Assembly (NCBI GenBank): GCA_016647705.1
Contig: CM028326.1
Coordinates: forward strand, 3,100,001 to 3,164,000
Direction of reading: 5' to 3'
Source of the DNA: Eucommia ulmoides
Lineage: Eukaryota; Streptophyta; Magnoliopsida; Garryales; Eucommiaceae
Length of the DNA: 64,000 bases
In this document: positions 46,550 through 60,611 of the stretch, piece by piece
Numbering within the stretch: position 1 is the first letter of the stretch
How the letters are laid out: every line of letters begins with the position of its first letter
Position numbers and translations under genes: made by a program
Notes under the pieces: model-generated
The model's database searches: none
Told to the model about the DNA's origin: nothing
The model's input: only the letters and a program-made list of their open reading frames with translations

Positions 46550-48420
46550 AGATTTGATGATCACAAGGTTTGGGAAGGAAATTCGACAGGCCGACCAAGC
46601 GCTTGCCAGTAGCAGTAATCCACCCTCCGTATCCGTGCGGGGTATGTTTATGGCTCCCAGGTTGGATCTCTCGGTACCTCCTGAGGAGAGACTCCACCTG
46701 TCCTCCATCTCGCCGTCCTGGCTGGGAGGACCGACCACTCAGCAAGCCGCCCGAGGGGGTCCGATCTTGCCTCCAGGGCAGCTTGTTGGGCAGGCTTCTA
46801 GAGCACTTGAGGCAGCCCGTGTCGATCTTTTAGAACATCAGCTTGGCGAGTTCCAAACCTTCTTCCAGATCGTCTTGGCCCGTTTGCCACCAGTCCCTCC
46901 AATGGATCTTCCTACAGTCCAAGTTGCAAGCCGGGAGGGTTGGGCAGTCATGGATGAAGAACGTGTCATCTGTTTTAACGGACGTATCCCATCGCCTCGG
47001 ACCCGCAATGTCGATCGGAGGGAGATGAAGTTGGCACCCCCTGAGATCCAAGGATCCCCGTCGCCACCTCCACCAAGGTGAAAGAGAGGCGACCAAGCCG
47101 AATCACCCCCTGCCCATAGCTCTACCATGTGGTTCGATCATCACCCCCGTTGCTTTCGGGAGGTAGACTCACATTTCTCGCCATGACAACCCTCACCTCG
47201 TGCCGCTTTCAGTCAGGTTCGAGCCCAGCCAGGGGCTGAGGTGGTGGTGGAAAGGCGCCTAGCTGACATGGAGGCAGCCTTACAACAGATCCGGGGAACC
47301 AGGGGCCCGTCCGGGCTTCTTTCAGAGGTAAGATCTCTTTTCATCGATGAAATTCTGGAAGAACCCCTGCCTGCGCGATACACCCATCCCCAAATGATCC
47401 TTTATGACGGTGTCACTGATCTGGCGGACCACTTGTCCATCTTCAGGTCGTATATGGACCTATACACTGCCTCAATAGCAATGAGGTGCAAGGCATTTTT
47501 CCTCACTCTCATGGGGGCCGCCGTGGCTTGGTTTCGAACTTTGGCACCAGCTTCCATCTCTAATTTTCACGAGTTAGAGCTACTCTTCCTTTCGTGGTTT
47601 GGACGATCGCAGCGTAGGCAAAAAACCATGGCTCACATCCTCGCACTCTAGCAATTGCCCAATGAGTCACTGGGGGATTATGTGGAGATGTTTTACAAAT
47701 AGATCATCGAGTGCGATGAGCTCAGTGACGTGGTCGCGATGAGCGCATTCATCGACGGCCTAAAGCATCGATGCGTTATGTATGACCTCTGTTCTAACCC
47801 AGCTTCAACTCTAGATGCTGCCCTAGAGAGAGGCATAAGGTTTCATAATGCTGATGAGCGGGAAGCAACCCGGAAGGATCAAGGAGGCGGTCAAAAGAAG
47901 AAAGAAAAGGCAGAGGAAGGGTCGAACAAACATCATGGATCCAAAAGGCTGCAGGCAGAAGGAAGGCTAGGGTCGTTACCCAGAGATCGGAGACCGTTCC
48001 TATCCTAGGGGAACTGCCAGCAGAACTACACGCCGCTCACGGTCTCGGTGGCCACCGTCTTAGCTGAGAATGCGGGGAGGGAATTCTTTCCTCCTCCTCC
48101 TCTTCCTCCGCCCAGCGAAAAACTAATGGGGAGGTCTATGGACAAATACTATGAATTTCACAAAGACCAGGGACACTCCACTGAGAATTATTTTCGACTT
48201 CGGGAAAAAATTGAGGCCCTCATTAGCAGGGGGTACCTAGGTCGCTATATTCGAAGGGACGATCGGGCTCTCAAGACGGAGGAGCACGACTCCCACGACG
48301 AACATAGGGGTCGTAGAAGAAGAAGGAACAAAAGTCACCCCCCTCCTAGGTCAGAGGCAAGCAGGGGCGATGACGAACACAGGATTGATGGCGAGATTAA
48401 CGTCATCCATGGTTGATTGG
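46550..48420 (+). pseudogene. Tat gag region (fossil)
   Basis: After a leader-side stretch (46,550-47,080), the retrotransposon gag core lies at about 47,240-47,860. It is recognisable by the PARYTHPQMILYDGVTD and CKAFFLTLMGAAVAWF motifs. A charged segment and a later PLPPPSEKLMG..KYYEFHKDQGHSTENYF zinc-knuckle-like motif follow at about 48,090-48,220. It forms the capsid-like part of the element and is broken. Confidence 0.85.
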
Positions 48421-48479
48421 GCCTTGGGGGGGGAGACCCTCTCATCCAAGAAGAGGTACGAGCACAAAGCCAAGAGAAA

Positions 48480-48960
48480 AGTGAGTGAAGACGTCTTCGA
48501 GGTCAGCACAGTTGACGCTGCAGAGCACAACATTATTTCATTCAGCGAGGCAGACCTCAGGGATGTTCACGTGCCTCATGACGACACCCTCGTCATCGTG
48601 GCCCTCATCCATCACTACAAAATGGAACGAATCCTGGTAGATGGTGGTAGTTCCGCTAATATTATCTTCAAGTGGGCATTTGATAAAATGAATGTGGACC
48701 CCAACGCGATGAAACCGTCGACGGCCCCCCTAGTTGGTTTTGGGGGGGATGTTGTGAACGCCACCGGGTAAGTAGGTCTCACTTCCCGTAACAGTCGGAG
48801 CCCATCCACGGACCTCCACTATTTGGACCAAATTTCTGATTGTGGACAGGCCGTCACCCTACAACGCAATCATGGGTCGACCCACAGTGGCTGCCCTTAA
48901 GGCCGTCTGCTCCCCATACCACCAAGTGATGAAATTCCCCACCGAGGGAGGCGTGGGAGT
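48480..48960 (+). pseudogene. Tat protease region (fossil)
   Basis: The aspartic protease is recognisable by LVDGGSSANIIF (DGGSS in place of the canonical DTG/DSG loop, usual for this group) at about 48,630-48,670, and by the later SPYNAIMGRP motif at about 48,850-48,880. It lies upstream of the solo LTR insertion. Confidence 0.8.
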
Positions 48961-49125
48961 AGTGAGGGGTGACCAAGAATCCTCCCGGGCTTGTGCTCAG
49001 AGGGCGTTGGAGAAGAAGAAATAGCAATCAAAGACAGAGCCAGGGCTCGGAGATTTCGAACTTATGGCTCTGGGCCAGGGAGCAGTGCCTGTGCCCATCG
49101 ATGATCCAAGAGAGGAGGAGGCCAG

Positions 49126-51887
<2,762 letters not shown>

Positions 51888-51889
51888 AG

Positions 51890-53340
51890 CCAATCCCAGA
51901 CCTTATGAGGAACTAGAGGAGATTTCCATACACCCAACCATCGAGGAACGAACTGTCAGGATCGGTGCTAGTCTCTCGTCCGAACAGAGGGATGAACTCA
52001 TCCAACTGCTCCGACGCAATTACGATGTCTTTGCCTAGTCCCATGACGAGTTGCTGGGTATTAATCCGAGCGTGGCGATGCACCGCCTCCATGCTGATCC
52101 ACACCATCCTCCCGTGCGACAAAAATGACAAAAATTTCATCTGGAACGCCAGAGGATAATTGAAGTTAAATTGATCAACTCTGGCGTCGTCTCCCAAGGC
52201 TGGTAATAAGTGGCGCCTCTGCGTCGATTTCAAAGATCTAAATAAAACCTGTCCGAAAGACTTCTTCCCCCTGCCTCGGATTGACATCGTCATAGATGCC
52301 ACAGCAGGGTATGAGCGCCTGAGTTTCCTCGACGCTTATGCCGGGTACAACCAAATCCCAATGTTTTTTCCCGATAAGAGCAAAACATTGTTCATCACTG
52401 ATAAGGGTACATACTGTTACAAAGTAATACCGTTTAGCTTGCGCAACGCCAGAGCCACTTATCAACGCCTGGTGAACAAAATGTTCAAGGAAGAGATCGG
52501 ACGGACGATGGAGGTTTACATTGATGACATGTTGGTCAAGAGCTCGAGGGCCCTTGACCACACCCAGCATCTCCACGGCTACTTCGAAAAACTCCGGGCT
52601 CATCGCATAAAGCTCAACCCGAACAAATGTATTTTTGGGGGTTTTTGCAGGAAAGTTCCTAGGGTACATGGTCTCCCAGCGCGGCATCGATGCTAACCCC
52701 GATCAAATACATGTGATCCTTGGGATGGCATCTCCTCGAAATAAGAAGGAGGTGCAGATGCTGATGGGGAGACTCACTGCATTCAACCGCTTCATATCTA
52801 GAGCGTCGGAAAAGTGTCTGCCGTTCTTCAAGGTGCTAAGAGGCAACAACAATTTTGGATGGACCGACGAGTACGAGTCGGCTTTCTAAGCACTCAAGAG
52901 TTATCTGTCCTCTGCTCTTTTGCTCAGCACCCCAAAGGAGGGAGAGACCCTGTACTTGTATATTGCCGCGTCTACAACGGCGGCGAGTGCTGCTCTTGTA
53001 AGGGATGACGTCGGGATCCAACACCCGGTCTTTTACTCTAGCAGGATTCTCTCGGATGCTGAGACGAGGTACACTAAGTTTGAGAAACTGACTTATGCTC
53101 TGCTGGTGGCTTCCCGGAAGCTAAAACAATATTTCCAAGCCCACGAGATCATTATCCTCACGGACCAACCGATAAGACAAATTTTATATTCACCAGACAT
53201 CTCAGGACGATTAATGAAGTATAGCCTTGAGCTAGGTCAGTTTCACATCGAATATCGCCCCAGGACGGCCATTAAGGGCCAGGTCCTGGCAGATTTCATT
53301 GTTGAGCTCACATTTCCTGAGGGCCCCAAGCCACCCACCG
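51890..53340 (+). pseudogene. Tat reverse transcriptase and RNase H region (fossil)
   Basis: RT motifs at about 52,200-52,680: KGTYCYKVIPFSLRNARATYQRLV and the catalytic YIDDMLVKS. The Ty3-type RNase H follows at about 52,920-53,330 (YIAASTTAASAALVRD, then TYALLVASRKLKQYFQAH and LTDQPIRQIL). Clearly Ty3/gypsy and broken. Confidence 0.9.
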
Positions 53341-53399
53341 CTCACCCGGAAATAAAGGGGGTGGAAGGAGGGGAAGTGTCGGGGAAGTCCAGCCACGGT

Positions 53400-53760
53400 A
53401 CCGGTCCGACAACGTGGAAGCTGTTCACCGATGGATCGTCCAACACTAGTGGTTGTGGAGTAGGGATGGTGTTTGTTGCCCCAGGCAATGAAGAAATAAA
53501 GTACGCCCTGAGATTGGGGTTCAGAGCAACTAACAACGAGGCGGAGTACGAGGCTCTGCTGGCAAGGCTCTGTCTGGCTAGGGAGTTCAATGTCACGGCA
53601 TTATCCATCTTTTGCAACTCTCAGCTGGTCGTCAATCAGGTCAACGGAGAATATTTGGCAAAAGATCCCCGTATGACTGCATATCTTGAGAGGGTCAAAA
53701 CCCTGATGGAGGAATTCGAAAAAATCAATGTATCCTAAATACCACGGGAGGAGAACCGAC
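53400..53760 (+). pseudogene. Second (archaeal-type) RNase H of the Tat element
   Basis: LFTDGSSNTSGCGVGMVFV, then ATNNEAEYEALLA and FCNSQLVVNQVNGEY. This additional RNase H placed after the Ty3 RNase H is known from the plant Tat lineage and supports the lineage call. Confidence 0.85.
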
Positions 53761-53989
53761 AAGCCGATGCCTTGGCAAACCTTGCCTCAGCAATAGTATT
53801 GACCCTGAAGCGAAGTGTGCCAGTTGAATATCTGGATGCTCCGAGCACAGCAGTTCCTGACCAGGTGGCTCCGATCAGTGAGCTTAATGACCATCCTACC
53901 TGGATGGACCCCATCCGTAGGTATTTGGAAGACGGAACACTCCCCGACGACCGCAACGAAGCAAGAAGGATACGGTACAAGTCGGCTAG

Positions 53990-55160
53990 ATATTGCATTC
54001 TGGACGGGGTCCTGTATTGATGTTCCTTCTCTGGACCATACTCACGGTGTCTACGGCCGGAAGAGGCCGACTATGTTATGAGAGAGACCCATGAGAAAAT
54101 CTGTGGCAACCACTTGGGGGGCAGGGCCCTCGCTGGCAAACTCCTCCGCCAAGGGTATTTTTGGCCAAAAATGCTGGAAGACGTGATTGAGTTGTTGAAA
54201 AAATGCGACAAATGCCAACGTTTCGGTCCCCACCCTCATCTACCGCCAACGACCATGGTGCCCATGGCGAGCCCGTGGCCCTTTACTCAATGGGAAATTG
54301 ACTTTTTGGGCCTTTTTTCATAAGCCACTGGTCAAAGAAAATTTCTCGTTGTCGCTATCAATTACTTCACCAAGTGGGTGGAAGCCGAACCCCTGGCTCG
54401 CATCACCAAGGAAAAAGTCTGGGACTTTGTCTGGAAGTCTATGGTGTGCCGATTCGGAATCCCAAAGGTAATCGTGTCCGACAACGACACTCAGTTCGAC
54501 AACAATTTGTTTACTTCTTTTTGTTCTAGCCTGGGTATCCGCACACACTTTACGTCTCCTGGTCATCCGCAAGCTAATGGACAGGTAGAGGTCACGAATC
54601 GGACGGTTTTGTACGATTTAAAGACCAAACTTGACAAAGCTAAAGGGAGGTGGGTGGAAGAACTTTACTCGGTCCTCTAGGCATACCATACCACTTCCTG
54701 GACTCCAACTGGAGAGACGCCGTTCACAATGACTTTTGGATCCGAATCCATAATTCCTGCGGAAATTGGATTGCCAACCTTCCGAACATCGCTGAAGGAG
54801 TAGGACCAGCCGACGAACGAAGCAATGTTAGCCTTTAACCTGGACCTTCTGGAAGAACAAGGGGAGAACGCTCAAGTACGCCAGACAGCATACCAATAGC
54901 GGGCAGCCCGATACTATGACAGAAGGGTGCGACTGCGGTATTTTGACATCGGAGACCTAGTCCTCAGAAAGGTAACCCTAGCGACCAAGGAGCCAAATGC
55001 AGGAAAGTTGGCCCCCAGCTGGGAGGAACCTTATCGCGTGATAAGAGTTACAAGACCGGGTACCTATGAGCTCGAAACTGAGGAAGGCGTTCCGCTGCGA
55101 CACCCGTGGAATGCCGACCATCTCAAACAATACCACTATAGGACTGAGGTCATTTTGTAA
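53990..55160 (+). pseudogene. Tat integrase region (fossil)
   Basis: A zinc-finger segment (HEKICGNHLGGRALAGK, KKCDKCQRFG) at about 54,080-54,230. The DDE core has the WEIDFLG, VSDNDTQFDN and SPGHPQANGQVEVTNR motifs at about 54,290-54,600. The C-terminal GPY/F-like end (LAPSWEEPYRVIRVTRPGTY, HPWNADHLKQYH) runs to 55,160. No chromodomain was seen. Confidence 0.9.
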
Positions 55161-55627
55161 TTATTTCATCTGTATACCACAAAGTATTAAGTATTTTGAT
55201 GATAATATAAAGACTTTGTTACTTAAACGAGTCTTCTGGCGCACTAAGATACCAAAGTAACGAACCGAATGTGTCACGTTGTAACCAGTAGCATGAGAAG
55301 AAAGACTACTCCAAATACAGGCTGGGGGGCAGGGTGGTCGTAACCACGATAATTAGTCACCAAAACGATTCCACAACATGTTTGAAATTGTAAGCGTTGA
55401 ACTAAGGTTTTTAAGGACTTGGCACGCGTACAGGAATGTGGGATCGTGAAAGTGTAAGGGTCGAAGCAAATTGCCTGCTGCATCCTAAGGGAGGGGGAGG
55501 CGAGAAGGGATTGGGAGCATTCTTCTCGGACCTCTGCATGGCCTCATCCATGGTGCTCTTAGAGATCCGGTCAAAAACCACAGGCATCCGGAGCATGCAC
55601 TGCTTGAGAATGGGAATTTCATCACAC

Positions 55628-57513
55628 TTAGAAAATTTTGGCCACAAAAAATGAAACGGAAGGTAAATTGTGAAAAAGTATTACCGAGACTTGATCACAG
55701 ATTGCCTGGCGCATCAAGTTACCGGTGCTCTCTCCCTCCATCAGTTCCTTGTCATTAGGAGGCGTCGTGCGATGGAGATAGCCCGGCATCACCTCTGGGC
55801 TCTTCAGTAGCGCACGATCGGCCGGCAGCCCAGTGTTCGGCACCTTGAAGAAAGATCCGTCAACTGTCAGCTCGGATGAGGCTCCAGGCACAAACCTCGC
55901 TCTCTTCAAGGATTTGTGCTTCTTGTGCTTCCCCTCATGAGCCTTTCTCTTTCCCTTGTCGAAACGGCGAGGAGAAGAGTCACCGCTCAAGGTTTGCATA
56001 AATTGTCAGGATTCCGACTTGGATTGGGGCGTGTCCCGGATAACCACACCTGGCAGAGTGGGTGAGCGACTCCGGGCTGGCGTCCGGGGAAGCCGTGCCG
56101 GTTCCTTCTCCGCTTTCTTCGCTTCGGCAACTTCCCTGGCCTTCTTCTCAAGAAGCTTCTGCACTGCCATTGCCTTGTCCATAGCTACAATATTCAATAA
56201 GATTTTTAGAAATTCTTCCGTCCAGGCCGGCAACATCTAGTTCTATACAGGGATATTTGCGTGAATTGAGCGTAACACGCGTAAAATTATCAAGTATGGA
56301 CAATTGGCATAGCAGAAAATTCCTTACCGTTGTCCGAGTCGAGGAAGAAATCGGGTACTGCTGAGACGTCCGACGATAAAAACCAGAAGGCTAGAAAGTG
56401 CTGAGAGGCGATCAGGGTATTCACGTCCTTGAAGGCAGTCCTCAAGACCTTGTCTCTCTGCTCGGAAATTTCTTTGCTCAGCTCCGGTCTTTTCTTATTG
56501 GGCGTCTCCTTAGCTGCATAAAATCATGAAAACAAGGGTATTAATGTGTAGGCAATGGTAAAGCCAAAAACCAAACACTCCCCTTAAGGGGCCGCAACCT
56601 TATCAACTTTTTCCTATTCCATTTGGGGGGGATACCTTCCTTCTTCTTCTAGGTCGGATTGCCAACCGCTCCCTCCGATATAGAAGAACTGGGGCTTCTA
56701 TCGGTGAATGAAAGAGTCCGGGTCCTTCAGGAAAGTTGACCTGGACGATATGTAATACCACCCAGCGCCCCGGGGGAGTGGCTTGAGGAAGAACAGAGCC
56801 CTGAAGAGCTCAATGCTAGGCTCGAGTCCCTCGGCCCGGAAGATGATATATGAGGCCACCAGGGCCCTTATACTGTTCAGAGCAATTTGTGACGGACACA
56901 AATGATACTCCTCATAGATGGCCCTGACCCACTAGTGAAGGGGAAAGCGAAGGCCTACCTCCAGCTGTTTCCTATAGACTGTCATAAATCCAGCTGGTGG
57001 TATATAGGCTCGATCGTCGGGCCCAGGAACAAGGGTCGTGACCTCCTCCGAGATGAAAAATTCGCTCTGGCAGAAGATGACGGATTCTTCGGTCATGGTT
57101 GTTTTGATTTTCCATACCGTACTCGAGCGATGAACTTTTATGAACAGTTTTTCTGGCCCGGCGTTGTGCACCTCGTTTTCACGAAGTAACTTAGGAATGG
57201 AAACGCCGGTATGGATCTCCACCACTGTGACGGTGTCAAGAGGGACCCCGACCCCAGCGTCAAGTGATATAGATGCCCCACTACTCTCGTCGGCACAACT
57301 CACCATGAATGCACGGTCTTCCAGGCATGACTGGATAGCACCGCTCGTTTCGTGGATTCTGGCCATAGCGCTTGGGGAGGCATCTCCTGGAGCAGGACGC
57401 CTCTCCACCCTGAATTGAGGGGAGCTGGAGGACGACCGGTCCGAGGAACCGGACTCCGAGCCGGCAGCAGAGCCAGATGTTGAAAAAGAAGAATAAGAAG
57501 GGGATCCAGCCAT
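55628..57513 (-). pseudogene. Antisense ORF of the Tat element (putative gypsy-type transposon domain)
   Basis: Minus-strand coding remains between integrase and 3' LTR. A Ser-rich start lies near 57,513 (MAGSPSYSSFSTSGS). The conserved part at about 57,000-56,700 holds KQLEVGLRFPLH, LCPSQIALNSIRALVASYIIF, EPSIELFRALFFLKP and GWYYISSR. Then come a Lys/Glu/Arg-rich coiled-coil-like part and a basic tail. This matches the family named 'putative gypsy type transposon' (Pfam Transposase_28), known as an extra antisense ORF in Tat elements. Function unknown. Broken. Confidence 0.8.
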
Positions 57514-57779
57514 TTTGTGCGACACAAACAAAAAAAAAGGGGGTACCAATGCCGAGGAAGAAGAATGGGCTCTGGAACTTACGCTAGTGCCAAATAAAAG
57601 GTAGGGCCCACCATTTATAAAAGGATGGTGTGCCCAGACGAAAGGTCGCAAAGGCCAACGGCTAGGGATGCCTTGGTTTAAACGCCGTTACCACGTGGCA
57701 CCCATCCAACGATGGTGCATGACCTATGACACAATTCAGATTGGGGGAGGGGGGGCACGTGTGGCACGTTTTGCCACGT

Positions 57780-58930
57780 GTGAGGGGGAAGGCTCTCAAA
57801 CTTTTCACTCTAAAAAAATTCTAAGAAATGCAAAATGGCCGAGCTTACGACCCTATGAGCTCTCAGCTCTGACAAAATCCAAAGGGGGAAGGCTCTCAAA
57901 CTTCCCACCCTCAAAAAATTCTAAGGCATGCCAAATGGCCGAGCTCACGACCCTACGGGCTCTCAGTTCGGCCAAAATCAAAAAGGGGAAGGCTCTCAAA
58001 CTTTCTACTCTCAAAAAATCCTAAGGCATGCCAAATGGTCGAGCTTACAACCCTACGGGCTCTCAGCTCGGACAAAATCAAAAGGGGGAAGGCTCTCAAA
58101 CTTCTCACCCTCAAAAAATCCTAAGGCATGCCAAATGGCCGAGCTGAGACCCTACAGGCTCTCAGCTTGGATAAAATCAAAATGAGAAAGGCTCTCAAAC
58201 TTTTCACCCTCAAAAAATCCTAAGGCATGTCAAATGGTCGAGCTCACGACCCTACAGGCTCTCAGCTCGGACAAAATCAAAAGGGGGAAGGCTCTCAAAC
58301 TTCCCACCTTCAAAAAATCCTAAGGCATGCCAAATGGCCGAACTCATGACCCTACGGTCTCTCAGCTCGGACAAAATCAAAAGGGAGAAGGCTCTCAAAC
58401 TTTCCACCCTCAAGAAATCCTAAGGCATACCAATGGCCGAGCTCAAGACTCTACGGGCTCTCAGCTCGGACAAAATCAAAAGGGGGAAGGCTCTCAAACT
58501 TTCCACCCTCAAAAAATTCTAGGGCATGCAAAATGGCCGAGCTCATGATCCTATGGGCTCTCAGCTCGGACAAAATTAAAAGGGGGAAGGCTCTCAAACT
58601 TCCCACCCTAAAAAAAAATTCTAAGGCATGCCAAATGGCCGAGCTCACGACCCTACGGCTCTCAGCTCGGCCACTTTCAGAAAAGGGGAGGCTCTCCAAG
58701 TTTTCACCCTTGAAAAAATTCTTAGGTAGTGACAATGGCCGACCTAACGACCTGACGGGCTCTCAGCTTGGACACAATCCAAAGGGGCATCACATTTGGC
58801 CGAGCTCACGACCCTACGGGCTCTCAGCTTGGCCACTTTTAAAAAAGGAAAAACTTTCCAACCTTTCACCCCTGCAACATTCTGCGACGTGGATGATGGC
58901 TGAGCTCACGATCTGACGGTCTCTCAGCGC
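57780..58930 (+). repeat. Tandem array, ~98-100-bp units, about 11 copies, in the Tat 3' region
   Basis: GGCTCTCAAACTT recurs at about 57,791, 57,891, 57,991, 58,091, 58,190, 58,289, 58,388, 58,486, 58,585 and 58,686. Each unit has ATGCCAAATGGCCGAGCTC and CTACGGGCTCTCAGCTCGG. The copies after 58,690 are diverged. It lies just upstream of the polypurine tract and 3' LTR. Confidence 0.95.
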
Positions 58931-59189
58931 CGCCAACATTCAACCTATGAACGACTACAAATTCTCATCTACCACCGCCGCTTCCGTCGTACTACCGACC
59001 TGCCGAAAAGAAGAAAATATCATCTCATCAGCCCGGACCATGCTTTTTACCTTCTTTCCTACCGCCGTTTTTTCCCCCAGTGGTCCATGGTGTGTCGCTT
59101 TTTCATTTTGTCCCCGATATCCTTCCTTACTACTACTTGCTTGTTCCTTTAAAATCCCGAGGCCTTCACGTTTCACTCCTGCCCTCGGG

Positions 59190-59203
59190 ACTTGGGGGGC
59201 AAC
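59190..59203 (+). promoter_or_regulatory. Polypurine tract of the Tat element
   Basis: GACTTGGGGGGCAAC directly precedes the 3' LTR start at 59,204. This is the usual second-strand primer site. Confidence 0.7.
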
Positions 59204-59878
59204 TGATATAGGGGAATCTCGTCAGGTAGCCACGTGGTTAAAATACGCCCAGTTATAGAAGAGCGGTAGGGATGAGAGCTGAAATCCCCTCAGTACCGAG
59301 CTAAGATGCCCCCCAGCCAAACTGAGGATCGTCTCAGTGAAGAAATAGGGACCGGTAAGCTGAGGTTCGACCTGCCGAACTGACAGTCTGAGGCACCTTC
59401 TGCTCACCACCTCAGTACTCGGGAGTTCGTCGGGCCGTTGTGAGGCTCTAGCCTATGGGCCTCTACTTATGGGCTCAAAAGCCAGCCCAGACATTTAGAG
59501 GGCTAACCTGTCTGCTCATTGGCTGTCCAACAGATTATGTTAATTAACCTGAGCTGGCCCCTAATTTCGCAGCGCTAATCAAGCACTAGCGCCTATAAAT
59601 ACACCGGGGCACCCACTGCCCAGAGGTACGTGACTACTACTGAACTCAATATATCTTCAACTCTTCACCCCGGAATACTTATTCTTACGCCGGAGGGACT
59701 TTACTGGGGATAACCTTGGTGGGTCTTTGTGCAAGTGCTTGGAGCAGAAGAGTGGAGCTCAGCTCGGAGATTGTCACCACCCCTGAACTCAACCAACTGC
59801 AGCGCTAAGGGCCGTCCTGTATCCCAGATATCCTCGCAAATCACACTGTTGACCTGCCACCACTTTTTGGCATCAACA
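59204..59878 (+). repeat. 3' LTR of the Tat element
   Basis: 675 bp, pairs with 45,809-46,485. Same ends, TATA-like CTATAAATACACC at about 59,593-59,605. Confidence 0.92.
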
Positions 59879-60136
59879 AAAATATAATTTGTAAACCATC
59901 ACAAAAATAATTTTTTTTTTACAAACGTAAGTAATAAAGTCTAAAACGACGTCGTTTTGTGTCTACTCGAGCGGATAGGTTGAACCCGTAAGAACATGAG
60001 TTAAACCGTAATCCGCCCATACATGTGCGGGTTTCAAGATTTAATACCCACGCAATGCACAGAATAGTATTAGGTAATTTTTTGCGATACGGGTATCGCG
60101 GGTTGACCCAAACCGTTGCATACCCCTAGTGATACC

Positions 60137-60611
60137 TAAAATTAGACATCAATAGATAAAGAGATATTTAACAAAGTGGGCCTCGAGCTGATAAGTGCAA
60201 CACGTGATTTGGCAAATAGAAAGGTGCATTGTTCGGCCACAGGGGTTGAACAATTTTTTGTCTGTGTTAATGACCTTGCGACTTGCCCAAGAAACTTGTT
60301 AAGGTCTTTCTAGGCAAAGTCCCTCTGTGAGAATTAGTCTAAAAAAAAAAGGCAAAGTAAATGCAGTAGAATGCTAAAAACATGCCCTCACATCACATAT
60401 TTATGTTCTTGTTCCCATTTTTTTCCGAACAAAAACAGAAATCAAAGAGCAAAAACACTACAAAGTTGGCCTGTTTAGTGTACAATTTGGAGAGCCAAAA
60501 CAACTACTAATAAGCAAGAATACATCTTTACTTCAAAATAGGTTTCATTTACTTACAGTCTCAATAAACTATGATTCAATTTCCAATCTTCCAACAGCAA
60601 ACAAAGTGCCA
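60137..60611. other. Intergenic, 3' flank of ELI1
   Basis: No exon seen. 60,540-60,611 probably includes the ELI1 3' UTR on the minus strand. 60,390-60,470 has GTTCTTGTTCCCATTTTTT and AACAAAAACAGAAAT, like the arms of the MITEs elsewhere. Confidence 0.45.
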
